Positions 8,755 to 17,794 of a DNA stretch of 64,000 nucleotides are shown in pieces. The stretch spans positions 138,442 to 202,441 of the forward strand of contig NZ_JBLWFS010000005.1 in assembly GCF_048323755.1 (NCBI RefSeq). Reading direction: 5' to 3'. The stretch comes from Alkalihalobacterium sp048323755 (GTDB taxonomy: Bacteria; Bacillota; Bacilli; Bacillales; Bacillaceae_F). The first letter of the stretch is position 1, and each line of letters starts with the position of its first letter. Made by a program: the position numbers and the translations under genes. The notes beneath the pieces are model-generated. The model was not told where the DNA came from. It saw nothing but the letters and a program-made list of their open reading frames with translations, and did no database searches.

Positions 8755-9912
8755 ATGAAAATTGCTTTATTTACTGATACATTTACTCCACAAGTAAACG
8801 GTGTAGCTCGAACCTTACAACGCCTAGTTCAGCACTTTGAGCATCGAAATGTACCTTATCAATTATTTGTTCCTGAAACCATTCAGCAAAGCGACATGTA
8901 CTCTAATCATATTCACTCATTTTTCAGTTTACCTTTTTTCTTGTATCCAGAATGTCGGATGGCCCTTCCCAACCCATTTACCATTCGGCAACAGATGGAC
9001 AGCTTCAAACCCGACCTCATTCATATTACAACTCCGTTTAATATCGGCTTAAGCGGACTCCATTATGGAAAAAAACATAGTATTCCGATGGTTGGCTCGT
9101 ACCACACTCATTTCGATCACTACTTAAAATACTATAAACTCACCTTTATGTCAGAGTGGTTATGGAAATTTATGAAATGGTTTTATTCTCATTTTCATAA
9201 GACCTTTGTACCTTCCCAAGAAACGAAGACACATCTAACTAAACGGGGATTTACAAATATTGAACTTTGGACTCGTGGTGTAGACTGTTTTCAGTTCAGT
9301 CCTAAAGAAAAAGATTTCAGTTTATACGAGCGTTTTAACATACGTAACAAGTATGTCCTTCTGTATGTGGGAAGAATGGCTCCTGAAAAAGATTTAGACA
9401 CATTACGCTTAGTTATGGAACAACTTCCAGGACACCTAAGGAATGAAGTTCATTGGATCTATGTTGGGGATGGTCCACTGTTAAATGACTATAAAGAACG
9501 CTTCAATGAAAACATTTCATTCACTGGTTATTTAACTGGTAATGAGTTAGCTTCGATCTATGCATTAGCAGACTTATTTGTTTTCCCGTCCACTACTGAA
9601 ACATTCGGCAATGTCGTTTTAGAAGCTTTAGCATCAGGAACACCGGCAATTGTCGCTAACAAAGGCGGCGTCACTGAGATTGTAGGTCATGAAAAAACAG
9701 GATTAATTTGTGAAGCTAAAAAACCACAATCCTTTATTATGGCTATTGAAAAACTATTAAACGACCCTACACTTCGCTTACAAATGGGCTACGAAGCTAG
9801 AAAGTATGCCAGAACTCAATCATGGGAAGCTATCTTTGACAACCTTCTTATCCAATATGAGAAAGCTTACGAAATGTCTCGTTCACACATTAAACTAGCT
9901 TCTTCTAACTAA
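8755..9912 (+). CDS. GT4-family glycosyltransferase
   Basis: A 385-residue GT-B fold enzyme. The N-terminal donor/acceptor fold starts MKIALFTDTFTPQVNGV, and the C-terminal half has LYVGRMAPEKDL (about 200-211) and the nucleotide-sugar EX7E motif in PSTTETFGNVVLEALASG (about 280-297). This resembles GDP-mannose or UDP-sugar-dependent enzymes that glycosylate diacylglycerol or phosphatidylinositol. Substrate is not readable. AGGAGG precedes ATG. It probably forms a two-gene unit with the PAP2 phosphatase. Confidence 0.8.
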   Translation: MKIALFTDTFTPQVNGVARTLQRLVQHFEHRNVPYQLFVPETIQQSDMYSNHIHSFFSLPFFLYPECRMALPNPFTIRQQMDSFKPDLIHITTPFNIGLSGLHYGKKHSIPMVGSYHTHFDHYLKYYKLTFMSEWLWKFMKWFYSHFHKTFVPSQETKTHLTKRGFTNIELWTRGVDCFQFSPKEKDFSLYERFNIRNKYVLLYVGRMAPEKDLDTLRLVMEQLPGHLRNEVHWIYVGDGPLLNDYKERFNENISFTGYLTGNELASIYALADLFVFPSTTETFGNVVLEALASGTPAIVANKGGVTEIVGHEKTGLICEAKKPQSFIMAIEKLLNDPTLRLQMGYEARKYARTQSWEAIFDNLLIQYEKAYEMSRSHIKLASSN

Positions 9913-9920
9913 GAAAAACG

Positions 9921-10098
9921 AAAGGCGCTTAAAGCTAGACTAGAAAAATGCAAACGCCCGTTTAGCGACGGACGGACTGGAGCTCACCGTATGAGATAAA
10001 GGAAACACGGTGTGATCGCTAGGGAGCCGATGTTGAATTATCGCAAGGAGGTGAACGAAGTCTCGCTAGTCGCTGAGTGCTGGAGCTAGACATCTTCA
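9921..10098. repeat. Dispersed intergenic element (AGCTAGAC family), long copy
   Basis: Sequence bounded by AAAGCTAGAC and GGAGCTAGAC with internal CGTTTAGCGACGGACGGACTGGAG. Its GC content is higher than the surroundings and it has no open reading frame. A degraded 50-bp relative lies at 14213-14262. From memory, similar elements are scattered between genes in many Bacillaceae; their function is unknown. Confidence 0.65.
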
Positions 10099-10122
10099 AA
10101 AAGTTATACATTCTTACCACCA

Positions 10123-10156
10123 AAAGAAAGGAGTGGGAAATCCCACTCCTTTCTTT
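10123..10156. terminator. Bidirectional terminator between glycosyltransferase and metK
   Basis: A 16-bp perfect stem, AAAGAAAGGAGTGGGA and its complement around an AA loop, with T-rich ends. It serves the convergent genes on both sides. Confidence 0.85.
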
Positions 10157-10162
10157 CCTATA

Positions 10163-11365
10163 TTATAGAGCTTCCGTTTTTAAAACATCGGCTTTATCTG
10201 TTTGCTCCCAAGGAAGATCAATATCATTACGTCCAAAGTGACCGTAAGCAGCTGTTTGCTTATAGATCGGACGGCGAAGATCTAACATTTTAATGATACC
10301 AGCTGGACGAAGGTCAAAGTGTTTACGAACAAGTACGACTAATACTTCTTCTGATACTTTGCCTGTTCCAAACGTATCAACAGCGATAGATACTGGTTGT
10401 GCGACACCAATGGCATAAGCAAGTTGTACTTCACAACGGTCTGCCAAACCAGCAGCGACGATATTTTTAGCTACATAGCGAGCAGCATATGCACCAGAAC
10501 GGTCAACTTTTGTTGGATCCTTACCTGAGAATGCTCCCCCACCATGACGAGCATAACCACCATACGTGTCAACGATAATCTTACGCCCTGTTAAACCAGC
10601 ATCTCCTTGAGGTCCACCAATTACGAAACGCCCCGTCGGATTAATGAAGTATTTTGTTTCGTCATCAATTAACTCAGCTGGTACTACCGGTTTAATGACA
10701 TACTCTTTAAGATTACGCTGAATTTGCTCTAACGATACTTCAGGGTGATGTTGAGTCGAAATAACAATTGTATCAATACGTACAGGCTTTCCATTCTCGT
10801 CATATTCCACTGTTACTTGCGTTTTTCCATCGGGACGTAAATAAGGAAGAATTTCATCTTTACGTACTTCTGTTAGGCGACGAGCTAATTTATGTGCTAA
10901 AGAAATCGGAAGCGGCATTAATTCTTCCGTTTCATTATCTGCGTAACCAAACATTAACCCTTGGTCTCCTGCACCGATTGCTTCAATTTCTTCATCTGAC
11001 ATTTGGCCTTCACGAGCTTCAAGTGCTTGGTTAACCCCTTGAGCAATATCTGCTGATTGCTCATCGATTGAAGTTAATACTGCACATGTTTCAGAATCAA
11101 AACCATACTTCGCTCGCGTGTAACCAATATTTTGAACCGTTTCACGAACGATCTTCGGAATATCAACGTATGTACTTGTCGTGATTTCACCAGCTACAAG
11201 TACTAACCCTGTAGTTACTGAAGTTTCACAAGCTACACGTGCATTCGCATCATTTGTTAAGATTGCATCTAAAATTGCATCCGAAATTTGGTCACAAATT
11301 TTATCTGGATGCCCTTCTGTCACTGATTCTGAAGTGAATAAGCGACGACTTTTCTTTTCTACCAT
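10163..11365 (-). CDS. metK: S-adenosylmethionine synthetase
   Basis: A 400-residue cytoplasmic enzyme making SAM from methionine and ATP. Visible signatures are SVTEGHPDKICDQISDAILD (residues 14-33), GAGDQGLMFGYA (about 131-142) and GGGAFSGKDPTKVDRS (about 276-291), in the correct order and at normal length. AGGAGG precedes ATG. It is preceded by a SAM-I riboswitch and terminator, so transcription should be shut off by its own product. Confidence 0.97.
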   Translation of the reverse strand: MVEKKSRRLFTSESVTEGHPDKICDQISDAILDAILTNDANARVACETSVTTGLVLVAGEITTSTYVDIPKIVRETVQNIGYTRAKYGFDSETCAVLTSIDEQSADIAQGVNQALEAREGQMSDEEIEAIGAGDQGLMFGYADNETEELMPLPISLAHKLARRLTEVRKDEILPYLRPDGKTQVTVEYDENGKPVRIDTIVISTQHHPEVSLEQIQRNLKEYVIKPVVPAELIDDETKYFINPTGRFVIGGPQGDAGLTGRKIIVDTYGGYARHGGGAFSGKDPTKVDRSGAYAARYVAKNIVAAGLADRCEVQLAYAIGVAQPVSIAVDTFGTGKVSEEVLVVLVRKHFDLRPAGIIKMLDLRRPIYKQTAAYGHFGRNDIDLPWEQTDKADVLKTEAL

Positions 11366-11502
11366 CTAACAGTATCCTCCTTTTACACATCTTTTAGAGT
11401 GAATACAATCCTATACTAGTAGCTTCCCCTTAAAATGTGTTAAATATTGATACGGCACTCATTCCCTCACCATTGTGAGTAAAATTTAAGACATGTATAG
11501 TC

Positions 11503-11536
11503 ATGAAAACCCTTTTCCTCATGAGGAAAAGGGTTA
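11503..11536 (-). terminator. Riboswitch-controlled terminator of metK leader
   Basis: On the minus strand AACCCTTTTCCTC pairs perfectly with GAGGAAAAGGGTT around AT, followed by a short TTTTC. It lies between the SAM-I aptamer and metK. Confidence 0.75.
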
Positions 11537-11552
11537 GACTTATCACCTTTAA

Positions 11553-11665
11553 CCTCTTATCTTTCAAAGCATTCGCTTTGCAGGTTAGCACCTTTTCACC
11601 TTTTTTAACTGGTGTTGGTTGCTGGGTTTCTTCGGGCCTGTCCCTCCACCGACTCGGGATAAGAG
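11553..11665 (-). promoter_or_regulatory. SAM-I (S-box) riboswitch upstream of metK
   Basis: The minus strand carries the S-box core CGAGTCGGTGGAGGGAC then AGGCCCGAAGAAACCCAGCAACC, with GGTGCTAAC later. The P1 helix closes between CTCTTAT (11659-11665) and ATAAGAG (about 11554-11560). The aptamer binds SAM and promotes the downstream terminator. Its position before metK gives direct feedback control. Confidence 0.95.
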
Positions 11666-11681
11666 TATCCGTTCGCGACAT

Positions 11682-11710
11682 ATCATAACTTACAAAGCAA
11701 AAGATGTCAA
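11682..11710 (-). promoter_or_regulatory. Promoter of the metK leader
   Basis: TTGACA (705-710 of the 11 kb block, i.e. 11705-11710) and TATGAT (11682-11687) on the minus strand, 17-bp spacer. Predicted start is about 11675, just before the S-box. Confidence 0.8.
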
Positions 11711-11729
11711 CAGTTGCTAGTTGACATCT
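11702..11729 (-). terminator. Terminator of the Q/N-rich membrane protein gene
   Basis: AGATGTCAAC and GTTGACATCT form a perfect 10-bp stem around an 8-nt loop. On the minus strand it is followed by TTTTGCTTT. Its 3' arm contains the TTGACA -35 box of the metK promoter. Confidence 0.6.
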
Positions 11730-11764
11730 AAAAAGTCGAAAAAAAACAAAATAAAAAAATGGAT

Positions 11765-12208
11765 TTAATAAGGAGTATCTATATCTTGGTTATGGTTTTG
11801 ATTTACATTTTGATTTACATTTTGGCTTTGGTTTGGAAGACGGTTTTGACGTTGATTACTATTTTGATAATAACTCATGTTTTGGTTTTGACTTAAATTC
11901 ATCTGATTTTGCCGTTGTTGATCCTGCTCTTCTCTAATTTCTTCCCGCATTTGCATTTTTAATAATTCATTTTGGTTATCTCTCGGTTTGACTTGACTGT
12001 ACACACCACTTGCCGTTAACCCAATTACCAAAGCAACTAACACTTCGTTTCCCCATTCTCTTGGAATAAACCATAATAGACAGGCTACGCCGATCGCCAG
12101 CAATGCACGATACTTTTTATCAATATTAAAAGCATTTCCTACAACCGTAACTAATGCAGCAACGACAGCTGAAACGGTCGCAAGGTCCATTATTGAAATA
12201 CTGTCCAC
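11765..12208 (-). CDS. Small membrane protein with Gln/Asn-rich tail
   Basis: About 147 residues from a GTG at 12208, which is preceded by AAAGGAGGGA; the upstream in-frame ATG at 12244 has no such site. The N-terminal half has two to three hydrophobic segments (about residues 6-25, 35-50, 55-72). The C-terminal half is low-complexity, with repeated NQN, QNQN and VNQN blocks. The size and hydrophobic hairpin recall holin-like proteins, but I do not recognise the family. It lies upstream of metK with its own terminator. Confidence 0.65.
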   Translation of the reverse strand: MDSISIMDLATVSAVVAALVTVVGNAFNIDKKYRALLAIGVACLLWFIPREWGNEVLVALVIGLTASGVYSQVKPRDNQNELLKMQMREEIREEQDQQRQNQMNLSQNQNMSYYQNSNQRQNRLPNQSQNVNQNVNQNHNQDIDTPY

Positions 12209-12622
12209 TGCACTCCCTCCTTTTCCTTCTATACTATGCAACATAAAAAAAAAGGGTACAGCACTATTAGTGTCCTAATTTTTTGTCCACCTGGCTTCCT
12301 TATTTCAAAAGAGCTGTTAAAATTGATATTGTAACTTTTTTTAAAGTTAGAATTCGAATAAGAATGGTACAATTATATAAACAGGCTTAACAATTAGATA
12401 CCTATAAAAAACGCTTAAAGATGTAAACCTATAAAGAAACTTCCTATATAGTAGACCCCATTATAAATAGACACATAATTTTTCAACTTATTTGCACACA
12501 AATTGAAATAATAGTATAGACTATTTAGTAAAATGTGTTATACTAATTTCAACATAAAAAATTGATTGTTAATCCTGACTAACATAATTTTAAAATATAA
12601 AAAAGAGAGGGTTTTGTGACCA
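12209..12622. other. Intergenic region upstream of pckA
   Basis: AT-rich DNA holding the divergent start regions of the membrane protein and pckA. A plausible pckA promoter is TTGCAC (12492-12497), 17 bp, TATAGA (12515-12520). I see no riboswitch or gene in the rest. Confidence 0.5.
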
Positions 12623-14206
12623 ATGAGTACAATTAGCTTCGCTACTGAATTAGAGCATATTTTACGAGGAGAAAATGTTCACCTAGATCTTCCTGTTTCT
12701 AAATTAGTCGAAAGGTCACTAATGAGAAATGAAGGCGCTTTAACTTCAACAGGTGCACTGAGTGTGGCTACGGGAAAATACACTGGACGTTCACCTAAAG
12801 ATAAATTTATCGTTATGGAAGACTCGGTTAAAGACAAAATTGACTGGGGTTCTGTCAACCAACCAATTGAAAAAGAAGTATTTACTAAATTATATAATAA
12901 AGTAATGAATTACTTAAAAGAACAAGAAGAATTATTTGTTTTCCGTGGTTTTGCCGGCGCCGATAAAAGCTACCGACTGCCGATCCAAGTAATCAACGAA
13001 TATGCTTGGCATAACCTTTTTGCAAAACAATTATTTATTCGCCCATCTCAAGAAGAATTAGAAAATCATGAAGCTGAATTCACCGTTATTTCTGCTCCAA
13101 ACTTTAAAGCAGACCCTGAAGTGGACGGAACTCGCTCTGAAACTTTCATTATCGTTTCTTTCGAAGAGAGAGTTGTACTAATCGGTGGTACTGAATATGC
13201 TGGTGAAATGAAAAAATCTATCTTCTCTATTATGAACTACTTATTACCAGAACAAGATGTTCTTTCTATGCACTGCTCAGCAAATGCTGGGAAAGAAGGA
13301 GACGTTGCACTATTCTTCGGACTTTCTGGTACGGGTAAGACAACATTATCTGCAGACCCTAACCGTTACTTGATCGGTGATGATGAGCATGGTTGGTCTA
13401 ACAATGGTGTATTTAACGTTGAAGGCGGATGCTATGCTAAATGTGTAAATTTATCTTATGAAAAAGAGCCAGAAATTTGGAATGCGATTCGTTTTGGTTC
13501 TGTATTAGAGAATGTTGTTCTTGATGAAAAAACAGGAAACCCTGATTACGACGACACTTCCCTAACAGAAAACACTCGAGTAGCTTACCCATTAGAAGCT
13601 ATTCCGAACACATTAATGCCAAGTATTGCTGGCCATCCAAATACTATTATTTTCTTAACTGCTGATGCTTTTGGTGTATTACCTCCAATCAGTAAGTTAA
13701 CGAAAGAGCAAGCAATGTACCATTTCTTATCAGGTTACACTAGTAAACTAGCAGGAACTGAGCGTGGTGTTACAGAGCCTGAAGCAACATTCTCAACTTG
13801 TTTCGGTGCACCATTCCTTCCATTACCTGCTCGTCGTTATGCTGAAATGTTAGGTGAGAAGATCGCTCAACACGATGCACAAGTGTTCCTAGTGAATACA
13901 GGTTGGTCAGGCGGTCCTTACGGTGTTGGGAAGCGTATGAACTTAGCTTATACTCGTGCGATGATCCAAGCAGCTCTTCAAGGTGAATTAAACTCTGCTG
14001 AATTTTCAGTAGATCCAATCTTCGGACTCAATGTGCCTATTCATTGCCCTGGTGTTCCAGATGAAGTTCTTCAACCGAAACTAACTTGGGATAACGGTGA
14101 AGAGTACGATAAAAAAGCTCAAGAGCTTGCAAACAAGTTCAAAGAGAACTTCGAAAAGTTCGATAACGTTACTAAAGAAATTAAAAATGCAGGTCCACTC
14201 GTTTAA
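12623..14206 (+). CDS. pckA: Phosphoenolpyruvate carboxykinase (ATP)
   Basis: A 527-residue gluconeogenic enzyme converting oxaloacetate and ATP to PEP and CO2. The ATP P-loop FFGLSGTGKTTLS (about 232-244), the metal/kinase-2 region LIGDDEHGW and the lid segment ENTRVAYPLEAIPN are all intact, as is RSPKDKFIV (54-62). Length is normal for the ATP-dependent class. AGAGAGGG precedes ATG. Being close to metK matches the B. subtilis neighbourhood. Confidence 0.97.
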   Translation: MSTISFATELEHILRGENVHLDLPVSKLVERSLMRNEGALTSTGALSVATGKYTGRSPKDKFIVMEDSVKDKIDWGSVNQPIEKEVFTKLYNKVMNYLKEQEELFVFRGFAGADKSYRLPIQVINEYAWHNLFAKQLFIRPSQEELENHEAEFTVISAPNFKADPEVDGTRSETFIIVSFEERVVLIGGTEYAGEMKKSIFSIMNYLLPEQDVLSMHCSANAGKEGDVALFFGLSGTGKTTLSADPNRYLIGDDEHGWSNNGVFNVEGGCYAKCVNLSYEKEPEIWNAIRFGSVLENVVLDEKTGNPDYDDTSLTENTRVAYPLEAIPNTLMPSIAGHPNTIIFLTADAFGVLPPISKLTKEQAMYHFLSGYTSKLAGTERGVTEPEATFSTCFGAPFLPLPARRYAEMLGEKIAQHDAQVFLVNTGWSGGPYGVGKRMNLAYTRAMIQAALQGELNSAEFSVDPIFGLNVPIHCPGVPDEVLQPKLTWDNGEEYDKKAQELANKFKENFEKFDNVTKEIKNAGPLV

Positions 14207-14212
14207 ATCATA

Positions 14213-14262
14213 AAGAAAAGCGCAGCCTCGTTAAGCAACGTACGGACTGTACCTAGATTTCT
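14213..14262. repeat. Degraded copy of the AGCTAGAC-family element
   Basis: Shares the pattern GCGC...GTTAAGCAACGTACGGACTG...CTAGA(T)TTCTTCAAA with the element at 9921-10098 but is missing the middle. It sits directly after the pckA stop codon. Confidence 0.5.
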
Positions 14263-14279
14263 TCAAATTTTAAAAAATA

Positions 14280-14310
14280 AAGGAGACTGATGTAAATCAG
14301 TCTCCTTTTC
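14280..14310. terminator. Bidirectional terminator, pckA / ytmA
   Basis: AAGGAGACTGAT, loop GTAA, ATCAGTCTCCTT, then TTTCC on the plus strand and an A/T-rich run on the other. It separates convergent genes. Confidence 0.8.
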
Positions 14311-15117
14311 CTATGAAGAATTCTTTTCACTCCTATACATTTGCCGTTTCATCCATGCCGTCAACTCTGTGACAATTCCTCGATTATCTGGTTCAGGGAA
14401 AAAGTGATTAAACCCTTCGTAATACCAAGTCTCTACACTTTTACCTTTGCTTTTTAAATTCTCTTCTAATCGATAACTATGCTCAATCGAAACATGTTCA
14501 TCCTGCTGCCCATGAATAAGGAGTGTAGGACATGTAATTTTTTCACTTACATTAAGCGGCGTTCTCCAGTCATACTGTTCTGGAAATTTAGTCGGCGTTC
14601 CGATCACTCGTTTCATCATTCGCCGTAAATCGGTCCGTTCTTCATACGTGAGCCTCATATCAGAAACACCATTCCAACATACAAGTGAACGAATAAAATT
14701 CAATGTAGAAGCTGTAAATAAAGCCATTGCACCACCTCGAGAAAACCCAAACAAATGTATATTGTCTTTCTGAACCGAAGGATGTCTATGTAAGAGCAAA
14801 CATGCATGAATTGCATCATTACGGTCATTACCCGCAAAATCCTCTTGTCCCTCTCCCCCTTTATTGCCTCGATAAAAAGGAGCGAATACAACAAAACCTT
14901 CTGAAGAAAATTGAATGATCCTCGCAATTCTCGGCATACCTACATTTTTAATTCCACCTCTCAAGTACAAAAATCCAGGTAATTTTCCAACAGTATCAGG
15001 TTCGGCTAAGTAACCTTTAACTCTTAAACCGTCACTGCTGTACGTTACTAAATAGAGCTTTATTCGAGGATGTGGTGAAGGTATGCGATTCTTTTCAATG
15101 ACTTGACCATCCATCAT
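14311..15117 (-). CDS. Alpha/beta hydrolase, prolyl-oligopeptidase-like (YtmA)
   Basis: A 268-residue serine hydrolase. The oxyanion strand is YLRGGIKN (about 51-58), the nucleophile elbow GFSRGGA (about 122-128), the acid in HGQQDEH (about 203-209) and the histidine in GFNHFFPE. This matches the dienelactone-hydrolase/prolyl-oligopeptidase catalytic domain without a propeller. Its start overlaps the stop of the Nudix gene by 4 bp, so they are co-transcribed. The substrate is unknown. Confidence 0.75.
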   Translation of the reverse strand: MMDGQVIEKNRIPSPHPRIKLYLVTYSSDGLRVKGYLAEPDTVGKLPGFLYLRGGIKNVGMPRIARIIQFSSEGFVVFAPFYRGNKGGEGQEDFAGNDRNDAIHACLLLHRHPSVQKDNIHLFGFSRGGAMALFTASTLNFIRSLVCWNGVSDMRLTYEERTDLRRMMKRVIGTPTKFPEQYDWRTPLNVSEKITCPTLLIHGQQDEHVSIEHSYRLEENLKSKGKSVETWYYEGFNHFFPEPDNRGIVTELTAWMKRQMYRSEKNSS

Positions 15118-15623
15118 TGCGCTCCCTCACTACCCTCAAGTAAATGGGCCCATTTTTCTTTTACTTCCTTTATAGCCAGTTCAATGACTTGGTCCTTCAT
15201 AATAAAACTAAACCGATCATCATTTTTTACATTACTTGGAAACCCCTTCATTAAAACTGGGCCATTTGTTTCTAGATAATTATCTTTCTTTATCAAATCA
15301 TCTACTAGCCCAAAATATATATTTTTAACAAATTCTCCGTCTGGATCGTACACCTTATATTGTCCTAAATATAGAAGCTCATTTACAGTTGCTCCTGCTT
15401 CCTCAAAGAGTTCTCGCTTTGCAGCCTCTTCAACCGTTTCACCCATTTCTACCTTTCCACCTGGAAATTCAATTCCTCTTTTCGGATGTTGAATGAGTAA
15501 CCAACTATCTTTGTAATAAGAAATGACCAGCACATGTTTTGGCTGTAATGAAAAGGTGGTCGTATCAAGGCTTAATTCAACAAGGTATCCTCTTTCATCG
15601 TAAAAACTTATGAACTTACACAT
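15114..15623 (-). CDS. ytkD: Nudix nucleoside triphosphatase YtkD
   Basis: A 169-residue Nudix hydrolase. The Nudix box runs from GGKVEMGETVEEAAKRELFE to EAG (about residues 55-77), with the RELFEE catalytic core intact. The flanks LGQYKVYDPDGEFVKNIYF and FSFIMKD resemble B. subtilis YtkD, an antimutator (8-oxo-)dGTPase. It would cleanse the nucleotide pool in the cytoplasm. GAGGAG precedes ATG. Operon with the hydrolase downstream and perhaps the MFS gene 29 bp upstream. Confidence 0.85.
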   Translation of the reverse strand: MCKFISFYDERGYLVELSLDTTTFSLQPKHVLVISYYKDSWLLIQHPKRGIEFPGGKVEMGETVEEAAKRELFEEAGATVNELLYLGQYKVYDPDGEFVKNIYFGLVDDLIKKDNYLETNGPVLMKGFPSNVKNDDRFSFIMKDQVIELAIKEVKEKWAHLLEGSEGAQ

Positions 15624-15652
15624 TTATTTCTCCTCAACCCTATTTGTTTTTT

Positions 15653-16849
15653 CTAATCATCTTCTGACGGTTTGATCGCAACTAATGCCGTTATGAGAGC
15701 ACCAATACATACAAGTGTGTTTGTAAAAAATAAAATAAAATGAGATGCTTTCATAAGTACAGCAAAAACAGGTGGTCCCAGGGCAACGCCAGCAAACCGC
15801 ATACTACTATAAATGGAAGTAATCGTTCCTCTCTGTTCTTTTGCTATCCCTTCTGTAACGAGAGCATCCAAGCTAGGCAAAGCAATTCCAATGCCAATCC
15901 CACTTGCAAATAGTGCCGTTAAAAGCACATATATATCTTTTGAAAAGGATATGGAAAATACAGAAATTGTTAATAAAGCCAAACCAATAACTGTCATCCA
16001 CTTCATTTTTAGTTTTTCTTCACCAATCCCTTTTCCAGTCACATAAGATGATAGACAAAGGGCCGCTAATGGGATTGCTAAGACAATCCCTTTTTTTACA
16101 CCATCAATACCGTGTTGTTCCTCAAGCATTGTCGATAAATAAAAAAGTACACCAAAGATGACGAACATACAAATACAGCCGATTAAAAAGATCGCATATA
16201 ACCAGCGACCTTCATTATTAAATATTCTTTTAATCGAGTGAAGAAAGTCCTTAAATGCAAGAGGTGCTCCAGTTTTTGATGGTGTCTTAACTAGAAATAT
16301 CATTAAAAAAATTGAAACGGTGCAAAAGACTGGAAAGGCAAAGAATGGCATAAACCAAACCCAACTTGCTAGGAGTGCCCCTAGGATTGGACTTAATACT
16401 TTACCGAATGTATTCGATGTTTCGATGACCCCTAATCCTTCACTTACTTCACTTTCCTGTTTAAACAGATCACCTACTAAGGGCAGTACAATTGGTGAGG
16501 CACCAGCTGCTCCCAGGCCTTGTAACAGTCTGCCGAAAATAATAATTCCATACGGATCATTAACTTGCCAAGAAGCAAATCCGGATATTAATCCTCCAAT
16601 CCCTGCAATGATTAAACTAGGAATAATGATTTTTTTTCGTCCATAACGATCCGACATATAACCCGCAATAGGAATACATATGATAGCAACAACCGAGTAG
16701 ACAGTTATAATCATACTTACTTGCAAGGCTGAAATGTTTAATTCTTTTTCAATCGCTGGCAAGACAGGTATTAACATGGAATTCCCAAGAGTCATTACTA
16801 ACGGTATGGAGGCTATGGAGACTAGATCCCATGTCTTTTTCTCTTCCAT
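15653..16849 (-). CDS. MFS drug:proton antiporter
   Basis: About 398 residues with 12 hydrophobic segments and the MFS motifs GYMSDRYGRKK (about 58-68) and GLGAAGASPIVLPLVGD (about 104-120), the latter resembling the 12-TM drug exporter signature. An in-frame TTG at 16870 lies upstream of a GGGGGGA ribosome site, so ATG at 16849 is the likelier start. It would act in proton-driven export of hydrophobic compounds. Specificity cannot be read. Confidence 0.8.
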   Translation of the reverse strand: MEEKKTWDLVSIASIPLVMTLGNSMLIPVLPAIEKELNISALQVSMIITVYSVVAIICIPIAGYMSDRYGRKKIIIPSLIIAGIGGLISGFASWQVNDPYGIIIFGRLLQGLGAAGASPIVLPLVGDLFKQESEVSEGLGVIETSNTFGKVLSPILGALLASWVWFMPFFAFPVFCTVSIFLMIFLVKTPSKTGAPLAFKDFLHSIKRIFNNEGRWLYAIFLIGCICMFVIFGVLFYLSTMLEEQHGIDGVKKGIVLAIPLAALCLSSYVTGKGIGEEKLKMKWMTVIGLALLTISVFSISFSKDIYVLLTALFASGIGIGIALPSLDALVTEGIAKEQRGTITSIYSSMRFAGVALGPPVFAVLMKASHFILFFTNTLVCIGALITALVAIKPSEDD

Positions 16850-17008
16850 CACAATCCCCCCAAGGTCCAATCAATAAGTGTAGTATTAATCATCTGAATA
16901 ATTCTATACGTTGGATAATTGGGGAGTTGCCAACCTGCAGACTAAAGCCAATGACATAGTGACTATCTTTTGTTTTTTTGAAATTTTTAGTTAAGCTTTG
17001 AAGAACAT

Positions 17009-17515
17009 TTATTTTTCACTAGGTTCTATAGTGTGAAAGGTAAGATTTTCATCGGTGTTAACTTGTTTGTAAATATTTTCTACGATTTTCTCGACACCAC
17101 GCGTTGCTTTTCTTCTTTTGAACTCTTCTAGTAAAGCCTCACCTGTTAAACCTTCATCGACGATACTTTCTAAGATAACATCAATAATGTCATCTTTTCG
17201 GACGGCCATTAATCCATCCAGCAAAATACTCACTTTATTCGAGAGATGGGTAATTTTTCGAACTTTTGTGACCATCGTTGCCGGATAATTGTTTTCACTT
17301 GTAATGACTGCTTCAAGAATTAACTTGCCATTTTCCTTTTCACATTTTTCAAAAATACCGATAACATCTTGATTAATAACAGCATCGATTAACCATTTTT
17401 TAGCACTATCCTCCATATCGATAATTAGACCATCTTGTAGAGGAATTTCAACTTGGCTAACCCCTTTTTCATGAGGTTGCAACACTCGAAGTGAAAATAA
17501 CCGATAAGTTTTCAC
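17009..17515 (-). CDS. YwpF-like protein of unknown function
   Basis: A 168-residue soluble protein starting at GTG behind GGAGGCGATC. It begins MKTYRLFSLRVLQ and has a mixed beta-rich N-terminal half and a charged C-terminal helix region (about 125-160). The start and general layout resemble the YwpF family of Bacillus, which has no settled function. This is resemblance from memory, so the name is tentative. No motifs for catalysis are visible. Confidence 0.5.
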   Translation of the reverse strand: MKTYRLFSLRVLQPHEKGVSQVEIPLQDGLIIDMEDSAKKWLIDAVINQDVIGIFEKCEKENGKLILEAVITSENNYPATMVTKVRKITHLSNKVSILLDGLMAVRKDDIIDVILESIVDEGLTGEALLEEFKRRKATRGVEKIVENIYKQVNTDENLTFHTIEPSEK

Positions 17516-17600
17516 ACGATCGCCTCCGTTAACTACATTTTATATGTATCATTAAAACATATATTTTATTGTGATGCATGTTCATCTTGGCCTAAACGTA

Positions 17601-17633
17601 AAAGAGACTGACTCAATAGGTTGTGTCAGCCTC
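17601..17633 (-). terminator. Terminator near the 3' end of the 48-residue gene
   Basis: On the minus strand GAGGCTGAC and GTCAGTCTC pair across a 12-nt loop, followed by TTTTACG. It lies just downstream of the stop at 17648. Confidence 0.65.
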
Positions 17634-17647
17634 AACATTAATAGGGT

Positions 17648-17794
17648 TTAAGAACTTTTTAACTTTTTGTACTTCTTTTCATATTGGCGCTCTTTCACCC
17701 ACGTAATGAGCTCTAGCTCTTTTTTCGTAAGTTTTCTTCCTAATTTTAAAGTACATTCGGTAACTAAATCATTGTAAATCTTGTCAAAGGTCAT
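17648..17794 (-). CDS. Small conserved-looking protein, 48 residues
   Basis: Starts at ATG 17794 behind AGAGGAG; an upstream in-frame start at 17836 lacks a ribosome site. The product is basic and helical (MTFDKIYNDLVTECT...KLTKKELELITWV...), with a Lys-rich C-terminus. I do not recognise a function. A terminator follows. Confidence 0.6.
   Translation of the reverse strand: MTFDKIYNDLVTECTLKLGRKLTKKELELITWVKERQYEKKYKKLKSS

Noticed and set aside
11430..11681. An 83-residue open frame in the metK leader
   Set aside because: It runs through the SAM-I aptamer and terminator, whose RNA structure explains the conservation.
14700..14927. Overlapping open frames inside the hydrolase gene
   Set aside because: They are other frames of the alpha/beta hydrolase, which carries the catalytic motifs.
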